Source: Sphingomonas sp. BK345
Lineage (GTDB): Bacteria; Pseudomonadota; Alphaproteobacteria; Sphingomonadales; Sphingomonadaceae
Direction: 5' to 3'
Assembly: GCF_014193845.1 (NCBI RefSeq)
Contig: NZ_JACHZX010000001.1
Location: forward strand, 806,001-870,000
Length of the DNA stretch: 64,000 nt
Positions 16,147-24,333 of this stretch are shown here, piece by piece. Every line of letters begins with the position of its first letter. Position 1 is the first letter of the stretch. The translations under genes and the position numbers were made by a program. The notes beneath the pieces were generated by a model, which saw only the letters and a program-made list of their open reading frames with translations, had not been told where the DNA came from and did no database searches.

Positions 16147-16563
16147 TCACTCGCCGATCACGTGCAGCGCCACGCGGCGGCGATGTGGCGCGGCGCGGTG
16201 CTCGGCGAGGTAGACGCCCTGCCATGTCCCCAGCACCATCTGGCCGCGCGCCACCGGGATCGACAGCGACACGCCGGTGAGCACGCTGCGCAGATGCGCG
16301 GGCATGTCGTCGGGTCCCTCGTCGTCATGCTCATAGTCGCGCGACTCGGGCGCCACGCGCGCCAGCCAGCGCTCGAGGTCGCGGCGCACCGCGGGAGCGG
16401 CGTTCTCGTTGATCAGCAGCGAGGCCGAGGTGTGACGGCAGAAGACGGTGAGCAGCCCGGTCGCGATCGCCTCGCCCTCGAGCCACGCCGCCACCTCGCG
16501 CGTGATCTCGACCAGCCCGGCGCCGCGCGTCGCCACCACGATCTCGCCGGCCGCCTGGCGCAT
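16147..16563 (-). CDS. YjbQ/UPF0047 family protein
   Basis: A 138-residue protein of the YjbQ (UPF0047) family: ITREVAAWLEGEAIATGLLTV, then CRHTSASLLINENAAP, DDEGPDDMPAH and GTWQGVYLAEHRAAPHRR, all family signatures. Members form trimers; some have weak thiamine-phosphate synthase activity, and the true role is unclear. It starts at 16563, sharing one base with the stop of the csaA gene (TGATG), so it is the last gene of a three-gene coupled operon fzlA-csaA-yjbQ. Confidence 0.9.
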   Translation of the reverse strand: MRQAAGEIVVATRGAGLVEITREVAAWLEGEAIATGLLTVFCRHTSASLLINENAAPAVRRDLERWLARVAPESRDYEHDDEGPDDMPAHLRSVLTGVSLSIPVARGQMVLGTWQGVYLAEHRAAPHRRRVALHVIGE

Positions 16564-16934
16564 CAGAACAGCCGCCCGCCGTCGGGCACGCGCTCGCTCG
16601 GCGCCACCAGCACCACCTTGCCCGCGGCGTCGGGGAAGCCGAGCGTCAGCACCTCGGAGAGGAACTTGCCGATCTGGCGCGGCGGGAAGTTGACCACCGC
16701 GGCGACCTGCCGCCCGACCAGCTCCTCGACCGCGTAGTGCTCGGTGATCTGCGCCGAGGAGCGCTTGCGGCCGATCGCGGCGCCGAAGTCGATCAGCAGC
16801 TTGTAGGCGGGCTTGCGCGCCTCGGGATAGGGTTCGGCCGACACGATCGTGCCGACGCGCACGTCCACCTTGAGGAAGTCGTCGAACGCGATCTCGGGCG
16901 CGGCCGCGGCGGCAGGGTCGTGCGTGACGTGCAT
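16563..16934 (-). CDS. csaA: CsaA-type tRNA-binding chaperone
   Basis: A 123-residue OB-fold protein of the tRNA-binding domain family. Characteristic stretches are FDDFLKVDVRVGTIVSAEPY, EARKPAYKLLIDFG, SSAQITEHY and VAAVVNFPPRQIG. CsaA proteins are dimers with secretion-chaperone-like activity, and the same domain binds tRNA in other proteins. The first 13 residues are a loose Ala-rich tail. Start and stop each overlap the neighbours by one base (TGATG), implying coupled translation with the GST-like gene upstream and yjbQ downstream. Confidence 0.9.
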   Translation of the reverse strand: MHVTHDPAAAAAPEIAFDDFLKVDVRVGTIVSAEPYPEARKPAYKLLIDFGAAIGRKRSSAQITEHYAVEELVGRQVAAVVNFPPRQIGKFLSEVLTLGFPDAAGKVVLVAPSERVPDGGRLF

Positions 16935-17605
16935 CAGAAGTCCGGATTCTCGTAATAGCTGGGCGGCTCGATCCCGGTGATGCGCTCGGCCAGCAGCGGG
17001 CGGAAGCTGCGCCGGCTCTTGAACGCCGAATACCATGCCTTGGTATGCGCATGGCCGGTCCAGTCGATGCCGCCGAGATAGTCCGCGACCGAGATCTGCG
17101 CCGCCGCGGCGAGGTCGGCGAGGCTGATCGTCGCGCCGGCGATCCACTTGCGATGATCGAGCAGGAAATCGATGTAGTCGAGGTGGCCGACCGAGGATTT
17201 CATCGCCTCGCGCAACCGCGACGCGTCCGGCGTGGTGCGGTGGACGACGCGCTTGATCATCCGCTCGTCGAGCAGCGGCTGGGTCACGTCGCGGTAGAAA
17301 TGCGTGTCGAACCAGGCGACCAGCCGGCGGATCTCGGCGCGGTTGGCGGCGGTGCCGTTGATCATCGCGACGCGCTCGACGGTCTCCTCGAAATATTCGC
17401 AGATCGCCATCGAGTCGACGAGCACGACGCCGCGCTCGTTGTCGGTCATCACCGGGGTCTGGCCGGCGGGGTTCATGTCGATGAAGGCGTCGCGCCGCTC
17501 CCACGGGTTCTCGCGCATCAGCTGATAGCCGACGTCCTTCTCGTTGAGGAGCGTGCGGACCTTGCGCGTGAACGGGCACAGAGGGAACTGGTAGAGCTGC
17601 CACAT
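16934..17605 (-). CDS. fzlA: GST-fold protein, likely FtsZ-binding FzlA
   Basis: A 223-residue glutathione S-transferase-fold protein. The thioredoxin-like N-terminal domain begins LYQFPLCPFTRKVRTLL and contains NPAGQTPVM and DSMAICEYFEE; a helical C-terminal domain follows. The conserved tail, SFRPLLAERITGIEPPSYYE then NPDF, resembles the C-terminal extension of FzlA, the Caulobacter protein that binds and curves FtsZ filaments and is needed for constriction. I recall the similarity and could not align it here; a general GST is the alternative. It is first in an operon with csaA and yjbQ. Confidence 0.7.
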   Translation of the reverse strand: MWQLYQFPLCPFTRKVRTLLNEKDVGYQLMRENPWERRDAFIDMNPAGQTPVMTDNERGVVLVDSMAICEYFEETVERVAMINGTAANRAEIRRLVAWFDTHFYRDVTQPLLDERMIKRVVHRTTPDASRLREAMKSSVGHLDYIDFLLDHRKWIAGATISLADLAAAAQISVADYLGGIDWTGHAHTKAWYSAFKSRRSFRPLLAERITGIEPPSYYENPDF

Positions 17606-17730
17606 GCCCGCCCGCTTAGGCCGAAAGCGCGGCGCGGGGGAAGCGGCTTCGTGGGCGCGCGGCGCGCGACTGTGTCGGGGCGGCGCGGTGGCAGGAGGGC
17701 GCGCGCGGGCGGGGATGTGGCGCGTAGCAG

Positions 17731-17752
17731 CCCCTTCCCTTCAAGGGAGGGG
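17731..17752. repeat. Short hairpin upstream of the YdjM-like gene
   Basis: CCCCTTCCCT-TC-AAGGGAGGGG forms a near-perfect 10-bp stem in the 246-nt gap between fzlA and the next gene. It may be a remnant of a longer palindromic element, since GGAAGGGAGGACG recurs about 40 nt later. No gene is seen in this gap. Confidence 0.4.
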
Positions 17753-17851
17753 AGATGCGTTCACGTCGTGGGCGCTGAACGGCAACACGCCAGCGGAAGG
17801 GAGGACGCCGCCTCGTCGGGTCACGCTTCAGGGTGACCGCGGCGCTAGGGC

Positions 17852-18442
17852 GTGGCAGCGGCCCTACCGATGCCGTCACCCGAGCCCTCCATCTCCCCGC
17901 CACCCGCCGTCGCCGCGCTCGTCACGCTGGCCGCGCTCGCGGTCGGGCTGACGCTGCCCGACGTCGACCTGCGGCTCGGGCTCGGCCACCGCAGCGCGCT
18001 GACGCACAGCCTGCTGCCCGCGCTGCTGCTGCTCGCCTGGCGCCGGCGCGCGGCTGCCTGCGGGATCGCCGCGGGCATCGGTGTGCACCTCGCCGCCGAC
18101 TGCTTCCCGCGGCGCATGACGGGCTATGCCACGGTGAAGCTGCCGCTGCTCGGCGCGCTGCCGCCGCTGGAGTCCTACGCCTGGCTCGCGCTCAACGCCG
18201 CGGCGGCGCTGCTGCTGGCGGCGTGGTGGGCGCGGCGGCTGCACGCGCCGGTCGCGCGCGCGCTGGTGGGGCTGGCCGCGCTGGCCGCGGCGCTGCGCTA
18301 CCTGTGGCACGATCCCGGCGGCTGGCCGGTGCTCGCGCTGGCGGGCGCGGTGGCGCTGGCGGTGGCGCGAAGGCGTGGGCGCTGGGCGGGGCGGGCACGG
18401 TGCGCCGGCGGAGCGAGGAGCACGAGGTCGCGCACACCGTGA
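17852..18442 (+). CDS. YdjM/DUF457-like membrane-bound metal hydrolase
   Basis: A 196-residue hydrophobic protein. LPDVDLRLGLGHRSALTHSLL (split: PDVD, then GHRSALTHS) is the signature of the YdjM/DUF457 family, membrane proteins with a predicted metal site formed by the Asp and His residues. A further conserved point is HLAADCFP. About four membrane helices are followed by an Arg-rich tail from residue 165. The start is uncertain: GTG 17852 or ATG 17870, neither with a strong SD. Function unknown. Flanked by oppositely oriented genes. Confidence 0.65.
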   Translation: MAAALPMPSPEPSISPPPAVAALVTLAALAVGLTLPDVDLRLGLGHRSALTHSLLPALLLLAWRRRAAACGIAAGIGVHLAADCFPRRMTGYATVKLPLLGALPPLESYAWLALNAAAALLLAAWWARRLHAPVARALVGLAALAAALRYLWHDPGGWPVLALAGAVALAVARRRGRWAGRARCAGGARSTRSRTP

Positions 18443-18509
18443 GGCGCTCGTCTGCGCGATCGCCTGACCGGCGACGGAGAGATCGTGCCGCCGTCGCTTC
18501 GGCGCGTCC

Positions 18510-19127
18510 TCAGCGCAGCTGCTCGACCACGCCGTCGATCACGAATTGCACCGCCAGCGCGGCCAGCAGCACGCCGAGCAGCCGCGTGATCACCGCCTCG
18601 ATCTTGGCGCCGAGGATCCGCATGATCGGCCCCGCCGCCAGCAGCGAGCCCAGCATCAGCAGCAGGTTGGCGCCCAGCGCCGCCATCACCACCGCCGAGC
18701 GCTCGAAGCCGTTGCTGCGCGCCATCAGCAGCATCACCGTCGCGATCGAGCCCGGCCCCGCGATCATCGGCATCGCCATCGGAAAGATCGAGACGTCGTC
18801 GGCCTCCTCCGCGGTCACCTTGGCGGCGCGGTCCTCGCGGCGCTGGGTGCGCTTCTCGAACACCATCTCGAGCGCGATCAGGAACAGCATCAGCCCGCCC
18901 GCGATGCGGAACGAGGCGAGCTCGATGCCGAGCGCGTGGAGCAGCGGCTCGCCCGCCAGCGCGAACAGCAGCAGGATGCCCGCCGCCACCATCACCGCGC
19001 GGATCGCCATGGCGCGGCGGTGCGCCGGGGTCGCGCCCGCGGTCAGCCCGGCGAAGATCGGCGCGCAGCCGGGCGGGTCGATGATCAGGAACAAGGTGAC
19101 GAAGGACGAGACGAACAGCTCGACCAT
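18510..19127 (-). CDS. MarC-family integral membrane protein
   Basis: A 205-residue protein with six hydrophobic helices. Family features: FLIIDPPGCAPIFAGLT in helix 1, FRIAGGLMLFLIALEMVF, and MAMPMIAGPGSIATVMLL. The MarC family was named from the mar locus but is not needed for multidrug resistance, and its function is unknown. Only one base separates it from the folD stop upstream, so it is the last gene of the yggT-DUF167-folD-marC operon. Confidence 0.9.
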   Translation of the reverse strand: MVELFVSSFVTLFLIIDPPGCAPIFAGLTAGATPAHRRAMAIRAVMVAAGILLLFALAGEPLLHALGIELASFRIAGGLMLFLIALEMVFEKRTQRREDRAAKVTAEEADDVSIFPMAMPMIAGPGSIATVMLLMARSNGFERSAVVMAALGANLLLMLGSLLAAGPIMRILGAKIEAVITRLLGVLLAALAVQFVIDGVVEQLR

Positions 19128-19128
19128 C

Positions 19129-19998
19129 TCAGAGCGACGCGTCCACCGCCAGCCCGGCGCGGCGCGACGCCGCCACCACGGTGTTGCGCAGCAGCACCGC
19201 GATCGTCATCGGCCCGACCCCGCCCGGCACCGGGGTGATCGCCCCCGCCACCTCGGCGACGCGCGGGTCGACGTCGCCCACCAGCCCGCCCTCGACCCGG
19301 TTGATGCCGACGTCGATCACGGTCGCGCCGGGCTTGATCCACTCGGGCTGGACGAAGCCGGGGATGCCGACCGCGGCGACGACGATGTCGGCCATGCGCA
19401 CGTGCGCCATCACGTCGCGGGTGCGGCTGTGCACCGTCGTCACCGTGCAGCTCTCCTGCAGCAGCAGCGCCGCCATCGGCTTGCCGACGATGTTCGAGCG
19501 GCCGATCACCACCGCCTCCAGACCGGCGAGATGCGGGTGGACGTCGCGCAGCAGCATCAGACAGCCGAGCGGGGTGCACGGCACCAAAGCGTCGAGCCCG
19601 GTGGCGAGCCGCCCGGCGTTGAGCGGGTGGAAGCCGTCGACGTCCTTGTCGGGATCGACCCGCGCGATCACCGCGCGCTCGTCGATGTGGCGCGGCAGCG
19701 GCAGCTGGACGAGGATGCCGTCCACCGCCGGGTCGGCGTTGAGCCGGTCGACCAGGGCGACCAGCGTTTCCTGCGTCGTGTCGGCGGGGAGACGGTGCTC
19801 GAAGCTCGCCATGCCCGCGGCCAGCGTCGCCTTGCCCTTGGAGCGGACGTAGACCGAGGAGGCGGGGTCCTCGCCGACCAGCACCACCGCCAGCCCGGGC
19901 TGGCGCCCGGCGGCCGAGGTGAAGGCGGCGGCGGCGGTGGCGACACGGTCGCGCAGCGCGGCGGCGAAGGCTTTTCCGTCGATGAGGCGGGCGGTCAT
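19129..19998 (-). CDS. folD: Methylene-THF dehydrogenase/cyclohydrolase FolD
   Basis: A 289-residue bifunctional enzyme of one-carbon metabolism that oxidises 5,10-methylene-tetrahydrofolate with NADP and hydrolyses the product to 10-formyl-THF. All landmarks are present: [14 protein letters not shown] with the catalytic Lys, [37 protein letters not shown] (NADP loop) and [10 protein letters not shown] near the C-terminus. The start overlaps the DUF167 stop by four bases (ATGA). Normal length. Confidence 0.96.
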   Translation of the reverse strand: MTARLIDGKAFAAALRDRVATAAAAFTSAAGRQPGLAVVLVGEDPASSVYVRSKGKATLAAGMASFEHRLPADTTQETLVALVDRLNADPAVDGILVQLPLPRHIDERAVIARVDPDKDVDGFHPLNAGRLATGLDALVPCTPLGCLMLLRDVHPHLAGLEAVVIGRSNIVGKPMAALLLQESCTVTTVHSRTRDVMAHVRMADIVVAAVGIPGFVQPEWIKPGATVIDVGINRVEGGLVGDVDPRVAEVAGAITPVPGGVGPMTIAVLLRNTVVAASRRAGLAVDASL

Positions 19999-20297
19999 GA
20001 CTCGGCCGCATAGAGCGAAGCGGCGCGCTGTGCCAGCGTCGCGGGATCGCCTTTGATCGTCAGCCGCTTGAGCCGCGCGGTTTGCCCCGCGACCAGCGCC
20101 ACGTCGCGCTTCGCCACACCGAAGTGGCGCGCCACCAGCGCCACCAGCGCGTCGTTGGCGGCGCCGTCGACCGGGGCGGCGGCGAGCCGCGCGGCGAGAT
20201 GCTCCTCTGTCCCCGCCACCAGCGAGTCGCGCCCGCCGCGCGGCGTCACGCGCACCGCGAGCGCGATCCCGTCCGCGGTCGCGCGCCAGGCGCTCAG
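19995..20297 (-). CDS. DUF167/YggU family protein, possible CTG start
   Basis: A small protein of the DUF167 (YggU) family, typified by [29 protein letters not shown] and [11 protein letters not shown]. The first standard start in frame is GTG 20255, but that removes the strand seen in homologues. Upstream codons read [13 protein letters not shown], in frame with a CTG at 20297 that overlaps the yggT stop (CTGA), matching the 4-base overlaps elsewhere in this operon. I therefore extend to 20297 (100 aa); with GTG it is 86 aa. Function unknown; often found beside yggT. Confidence 0.75.
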   Translation of the reverse strand: MSAWRATADGIALAVRVTPRGGRDSLVAGTEEHLAARLAAAPVDGAANDALVALVARHFGVAKRDVALVAGQTARLKRLTIKGDPATLAQRAASLYAAES

Positions 20298-20602
20298 ACG
20301 GCGGCGCCCACCAGCACGCTCGCGGCGATGTTGTTGAGGATGATGTTGAGGATCACCAGCCCGAGCAGCACCACCATCGGCGCGAAGTCGATCCCGCCGG
20401 TGGCGGGCAGCATGCGGCGGATCGGGCGGTAGAGCGGCTCGGTCAGCCGGTCGAGCCCGTCGTGCAGCCCGCGGATGAACGGGCTGGAGGTGTTGATGAT
20501 GTTGAACACGATCAGCAGCGACAGGATGAACTGGATGATGATGATCCAGCGCACGAACGAGATCAGCACCTGCAGGATCTGGATGATGGTGAGCGTCAGC
20601 AC
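20294..20602 (-). CDS. YggT-family membrane protein
   Basis: A 102-residue protein with two hydrophobic regions: a long N-terminal pair of helices ([20 protein letters not shown]) and a C-terminal helix ([18 protein letters not shown]), separated by [20 protein letters not shown], the YggT signature. YggT proteins are implicated in osmotic tolerance and cell division but poorly defined. I start at GTG 20602, with GGAG about 9 nt upstream and the usual family length; the longer frame to 20734 overlaps a repeat. First gene of the operon with DUF167, folD and marC. Confidence 0.85.
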   Translation of the reverse strand: MLTLTIIQILQVLISFVRWIIIIQFILSLLIVFNIINTSSPFIRGLHDGLDRLTEPLYRPIRRMLPATGGIDFAPMVVLLGLVILNIILNNIAASVLVGAAV

Positions 20603-20692
20603 GCGCGGCGTCTCCGTGATGGTGTATCGGTCATATAGGGCACTGGCAGGGTCTGTGCCAGCGGGGTGTGGTTGGCATGGTAGGAGCAGGGC

Positions 20693-20835
20693 AAATCCTC
20701 CCCGCTTTGCGGGGAGGGGGACCATGCGCAGCATGGTGGAGGGGGGCTTCCGCGTACGAGCCGGTGCGTTCGCGGAGCACCCCCTCCACCACGCCCTGCG
20801 GGCGCGGTCCCCCTCCCCGCGAGCGGGGAGGATCT
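20693..20835. repeat. Intergenic palindrome, family A copy 2
   Basis: A 143-bp palindrome. It begins AAATCCTCCCCGCTTTGCGG, continues GGAGGGGGACC and GGTGGAGGGGG, then inverts through CCCCCTCCACCAC and GGTCCCCCTCCCCGCGAGCG to GGGGAGGATCT. It separates yggT from argB. Confidence 0.85.
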
Positions 20836-20847
20836 ACGCCCGCCCCC

Positions 20848-21765
20848 TCACCGCCGGATCAGCGTGCCCGCGCCGCGCCGCGTGAAGATCTCGAGCAGCA
20901 TCGCGTGTGGCACGCGCCCGTCGAGCACCACCGCCGCGTCCACCCCGGCCTCGACCGCGGCGACGCAGGTCTCCAGCTTGGGAATCATCCCGCCCCTGAT
21001 CGTGCCCTCCTCGCGCAGCCGCTTGATCGCGGCCGGGTCGAGGTCGGTGAGCAGCTCGCCGTCGCGGTCGAGCACGCCGGCCACGTCGGTCAGCAGGAAG
21101 AAGCGCGCCGCGCCCAGCGCCGCGGCGATCGCGCCCGCCATCGTGTCCGCGTTGATGTTGTAGGTGTGGCCGTCGGCGCCGATGCCGATCGGCGCGATCA
21201 CCGGGATGATGCCGTCGCGGCTGAGCGAGTCGATGATGCGGCGGTCCACCGCGACCGGCTCGCCGACGAAGCCGAGGTCGACCTTGCGCTCGATCCCTTG
21301 CAGCGGGTCGGGGTCGCGCCCGCCGACCTTCTCGGCCAGCACGAGCCCGGCGTCCTTGCCCGAGATGCCGACCGCGCGCCCGCCGGCGCGGCCGATCCAG
21401 CCGACGATCTCCTTGTTGATCGATCCGGCGAGGACCATCTCGGCGATCTGCGCGGTCTCCGCGTCGGTCACGCGCAAGCCGTCGACGAACCGCGATTCGA
21501 CGCCCAGCCGCTTGAGCATGCTGCCGATCTGCGGCCCACCCCCGTGCACCACCACCGGGTTGATGCCGACCGCCTTGAGCAGCACCACGTCCTCGGCGAA
21601 ATCGGCCTGCGCCTCGGGCTCGCCCATCGCATGGCCGCCGTATTTCACCACGAAGGTCTTGCCGGCGTAGCGCTGGAGGTACGGCAGCGCCTCGACCAGC
21701 GTCTCGGCCTTGAGCGACGGGGGCACGGCAGCGATCGGGGCGGCGGCGGGGGTCGGGTCGGTCAT
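20848..21765 (-). CDS. argB: Acetylglutamate kinase
   Basis: A 305-residue kinase that phosphorylates N-acetylglutamate in the second step of arginine biosynthesis. Signatures: TFVVKYGGHAMGE, PVVVHGGGPQIGSML, VGISGKDAGL, YNINADTMAGAIAAALGA and GMIPKLETCVAAVEAGV. The long N-terminal helix (LVEALPYLQRYAG) is typical of hexameric, arginine-inhibited forms, so feedback control by arginine is likely. Start at ATG 21765; an in-frame ATG at 21777 is also possible. It lies 38 nt after the VUT transporter gene and probably shares its transcript. Confidence 0.95.
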   Translation of the reverse strand: MTDPTPAAAPIAAVPPSLKAETLVEALPYLQRYAGKTFVVKYGGHAMGEPEAQADFAEDVVLLKAVGINPVVVHGGGPQIGSMLKRLGVESRFVDGLRVTDAETAQIAEMVLAGSINKEIVGWIGRAGGRAVGISGKDAGLVLAEKVGGRDPDPLQGIERKVDLGFVGEPVAVDRRIIDSLSRDGIIPVIAPIGIGADGHTYNINADTMAGAIAAALGAARFFLLTDVAGVLDRDGELLTDLDPAAIKRLREEGTIRGGMIPKLETCVAAVEAGVDAAVVLDGRVPHAMLLEIFTRRGAGTLIRR

Positions 21766-21803
21766 CCGCGGCGCCATAGCGGCGCGGGCGCGGGCGCGAA
21801 AGG

Positions 21804-22475
21804 TCAGCCGTCGAGCCGGCGGCCGAGCGCGACCATCAGGTAGATCAGCGGCGGCACCAGCACGATCGACAGCACCACCTTGGCCAGCATCTGCCCCGCC
21901 ATCAGCCAGCCCACCGCGGAGAGGCCGAAGGCGATCGAGATGAACAGCACCGAGTCGACGATCTGGCTGAGCGCGCTGGCGGTGGCGGCGCGGAACCACA
22001 GCAGCCGCCCGCCCTCGCGTCCCTTGAGCCACGAGAAGATCGTGACGTTGAGCGTCTGCGACACGCCGTAGGCGACGATGCCGCCGGCCCAGATCCACGG
22101 CGTCGCGCCCATCATCTGCTCGAACGCGGCGAGATGCGCGCGGTCCATCTCGGGCGCGGCGGGCAGCTCGAGCACCACCAGCGTCAGCACCATCGAGACG
22201 AGCAAGGGCACGAAGCCCATCAGCACGAGCCTGCCGGCGACCTTCTGCCCGTGCAGCTCGGCGACCGCGCTGGAGGTGACCACCAGCAGCAGGAAGGCGA
22301 AGATCCCCGCCTCCACCGCGAGCGGCGGCAACCCGACCAGCGGCCCCAGCGCCGAGATCGGCCCGAGCGACACCTGCTTGTTGCCGAGCACCCCGGCGAT
22401 GCAGACCATCCCGCCGTAGAAGATCGACAAGGCGAACAGCGAGCGCGGGATCGGGGCGTGGGGAGCGGAGGCCAT
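21804..22475 (-). CDS. Queuosine-precursor (VUT/YhhQ) transporter
   Basis: A 223-residue membrane protein with about six helices. AGVLGNKQVSLGP, VTSSAVAELHGQKVAGRLV, GIVAYGVSQTLNVTIFSWLK and SQIVDSVLFISIAF are features of the DUF165/YhhQ family, which imports preQ0/preQ1 bases for the queuosine tRNA modification. The ATG at 22475 follows the family length; a longer frame continues into a repeat. No preQ1 riboswitch was seen upstream, where a family B repeat lies. Followed by argB. Confidence 0.88.
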   Translation of the reverse strand: MASAPHAPIPRSLFALSIFYGGMVCIAGVLGNKQVSLGPISALGPLVGLPPLAVEAGIFAFLLLVVTSSAVAELHGQKVAGRLVLMGFVPLLVSMVLTLVVLELPAAPEMDRAHLAAFEQMMGATPWIWAGGIVAYGVSQTLNVTIFSWLKGREGGRLLWFRAATASALSQIVDSVLFISIAFGLSAVGWLMAGQMLAKVVLSIVLVPPLIYLMVALGRRLDG

Positions 22476-22529
22476 CGTGACGCGTCGTAGCGGGCTCGGG
22501 TGAGGTGGGGAAGGTGTTGTGCGGCAAGC

Positions 22530-22671
22530 TAATCCTCCCCTGCAAGGGGAGGTGGCAGGCCGCAGGCCTGACGGAGGGGTGTCGCCGCTGGCGATGGTAG
22601 GTGGACTCACTTGTGGGGACACCCCTCCGTCAGCGCTGCGCGCTGCCACCTCCCCTTGCAGGGGAGGATCA
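22530..22671. repeat. Intergenic palindrome, family B copy 1
   Basis: A 142-bp palindrome starting TAATCCTCCCCTGCAAGGGG, then AGGTGGCAGGCC and GACGGAGGGGTGT; the inverted half carries ACACCCCTCCGTCAG and GCCACCTCCCCTTGCAGGGG before AGGATCA. It lies upstream of nupC. The arms read as a distinct sequence from family A, although both have a Gly-rich/C-rich core. Confidence 0.85.
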
Positions 22672-22816
22672 TGCCCCCCAACCCGTTGCGAAACCGGCAC
22701 ACCCTTGCCCAACTCGCGCAAACATGGCTGGCGGCGCGCGGCCACCGCTGTATGATCGGCCCCCGCGTGCGCGCCCTCGCCGCGCCTCCTTCCGCGGCTC
22801 ACATCAAAGAAGACGA

Positions 22817-24166
22817 ATGCAGAGAATTCTGATCGGTCTCGCGGGCATCGCGGTGATCCTGCTGCTCGCGGTGCTGCTCTCCGCCGACCGTCGCGCGATC
22901 CGGCCGCGCGTCGTCGGCAGCGCCTTCGCGCTCCAGGCGCTGATCGCGGTGATCGTGCTCTACTGGACGCCCGGGCGCGCCGCGCTCGCCGGTGCCTCGG
23001 CGGGCGTCGCCGCGCTGCTCGGCTATTCGCAGCGCGGCACCGAGTTCCTGTTCGGCAATCTCGCCAGCCCCGCGGTGGGTGGGCAGAGCTTCGCCATCGC
23101 CGCGCTGCCGGTGATCATCTTCTTCGCCAGCCTGGTGTCGATCCTCTATTATCTCGGCGTGATGCAGCTGGTGGTGCGCTGGCTCGGCGGCGCGATCGAG
23201 AAGCTGATCGGCACCAGCAAGGTGGAGAGCCTGTGCGCCGCCGCCAACATCTTCGTCGGCCAGAGCGAGTCGCCGCTGGTGATCCGCCCCTATCTCGCCG
23301 GGCTCACGCCGCCGCAGGTCTTCACCGTGATGACCAGCGGCATGGCGGGCGTGGCCGGGACGATCCTGGCCGCCTATGCCTCGATGGGCATCAGCATCGA
23401 CTATCTGCTCGCCGCCAGCTTCATGGCGGCGCCGGGCGGGATCCTGATGGCCAAGATCATCATGCCCGACCGTTGCCTCCCGCCCGAGGGCGAACTGGCG
23501 CTGGGCGACGTGCCGGGCGAGCCGCGCGAGGTCGCGCTGGCCGACCATCGCCGCACCGCCGCGGGGATCGGGCCGGCGGCGCTGCCGAGCGAGGCGGCGC
23601 ACCCGGTCGCGGGCGAGCCACTGCCCGACGCGACGCACGACGAGGAGAAGCCCGCCAACCTGATCATGGCGGCGGCGCAGGGGGCGCAGACCGGGGTGAA
23701 ACTGGCGGTGGCGGTGGGCGCGATGGTGCTCGCCTTCGTCGCGCTGGTGGCACTCGCCAACGGGCTGCTCGGCGGCGTCGGCGGCTGGTTCGGCCATCCC
23801 GAGCTGAGCTTCCAGGGGCTGCTCGGCTATGTCTTCCAGCCGGTGATGTTCCTGCTCAACGTGCCCTGGCGCGAGGCCGGCATCGCGGGCGGACTGTTCG
23901 GCGAGAAGATCGTGCTCAACGAGTTCGTCGCCTATATCGATCTCGGCAAGCAGGCGGCGCAGCTCAGCCCGCGCACCATCGCGATCGTCACCTTCGCCCT
24001 GTGCGGCTTCGCCAATTTCTCGTCGATCGCGATCCAGATGGCGGTGACGGGCAGCCTCGCGCCCAACCAGCGCCCAACGATCGCGCGGCTCGGCCTGCGC
24101 GCGCTGGCGGCGGGGAGCCTGGCGAACCTGATGAGCGCCGCGCTGGCAGGGCTGCTGATCGGCTGA
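22817..24166 (+). CDS. nupC: NupC-type concentrative nucleoside transporter
   Basis: A 449-residue inner-membrane transporter of the CNT family, importing nucleosides with H+ or Na+. Signatures: SLVSILYYLGVMQLVVRWLG, ANIFVGQSESPLVIRPYL, MTSGMAGVAGTILAAYASMG, PGGILMAKIIMP and LNEFVAYIDL. The C-terminal repeat ends CGFANFSSIAIQMAVTGSLA. A less hydrophobic insert of about 70 residues (about 220-290) links the two halves. ATG 22817 has weak SD (AAAGAAGA). The gene is bracketed by the two copies of family B repeat, with no other gene between them. Confidence 0.93.
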   Translation: MQRILIGLAGIAVILLLAVLLSADRRAIRPRVVGSAFALQALIAVIVLYWTPGRAALAGASAGVAALLGYSQRGTEFLFGNLASPAVGGQSFAIAALPVIIFFASLVSILYYLGVMQLVVRWLGGAIEKLIGTSKVESLCAAANIFVGQSESPLVIRPYLAGLTPPQVFTVMTSGMAGVAGTILAAYASMGISIDYLLAASFMAAPGGILMAKIIMPDRCLPPEGELALGDVPGEPREVALADHRRTAAGIGPAALPSEAAHPVAGEPLPDATHDEEKPANLIMAAAQGAQTGVKLAVAVGAMVLAFVALVALANGLLGGVGGWFGHPELSFQGLLGYVFQPVMFLLNVPWREAGIAGGLFGEKIVLNEFVAYIDLGKQAAQLSPRTIAIVTFALCGFANFSSIAIQMAVTGSLAPNQRPTIARLGLRALAAGSLANLMSAALAGLLIG

Positions 24167-24173
24167 GGGGCCA

Positions 24174-24313
24174 CAATCCTCCCCTGCAAGGGGTGGTGGC
24201 ATGCCGAAGGCGTGACGGAGGGGTGTCACCGGTTGTGAGTTCAGCGACACTCGCCGGCCGGATCACCCCTCCGTCAGCCCTGCGAGCTGCCACCTCCCCT
24301 TGCGCGGGAGAAT
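24174..24313. repeat. Intergenic palindrome, family B copy 2
   Basis: A 140-bp palindrome with ACAATCCTCCCCTGCAAGGG at the left, GTGACGGAGGGGTGT inside, then ACCCCTCCGTCAGCCCTGCG and GCCACCTCCCCTTGCGCGGG on the right. Arms match copy 1 closely; the centre differs. It follows the nupC stop by 8 nt. Confidence 0.85.
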
Positions 24314-24333
24314 AGAGCCGATCCGGACCGCCC

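Noticed and set aside
17833..20013. 726-codon plus-strand frame spanning the YdjM-like gene to folD
   Set aside because: It runs antisense to marC and folD, both clear genes, and shows only Arg/Ala-rich noise.
22696..22708. Second sigma-54-like site before nupC (GGCAC...TTGC)
   Set aside because: The spacer is 4 nt instead of 5, which breaks the -24/-12 phase needed by sigma-54.
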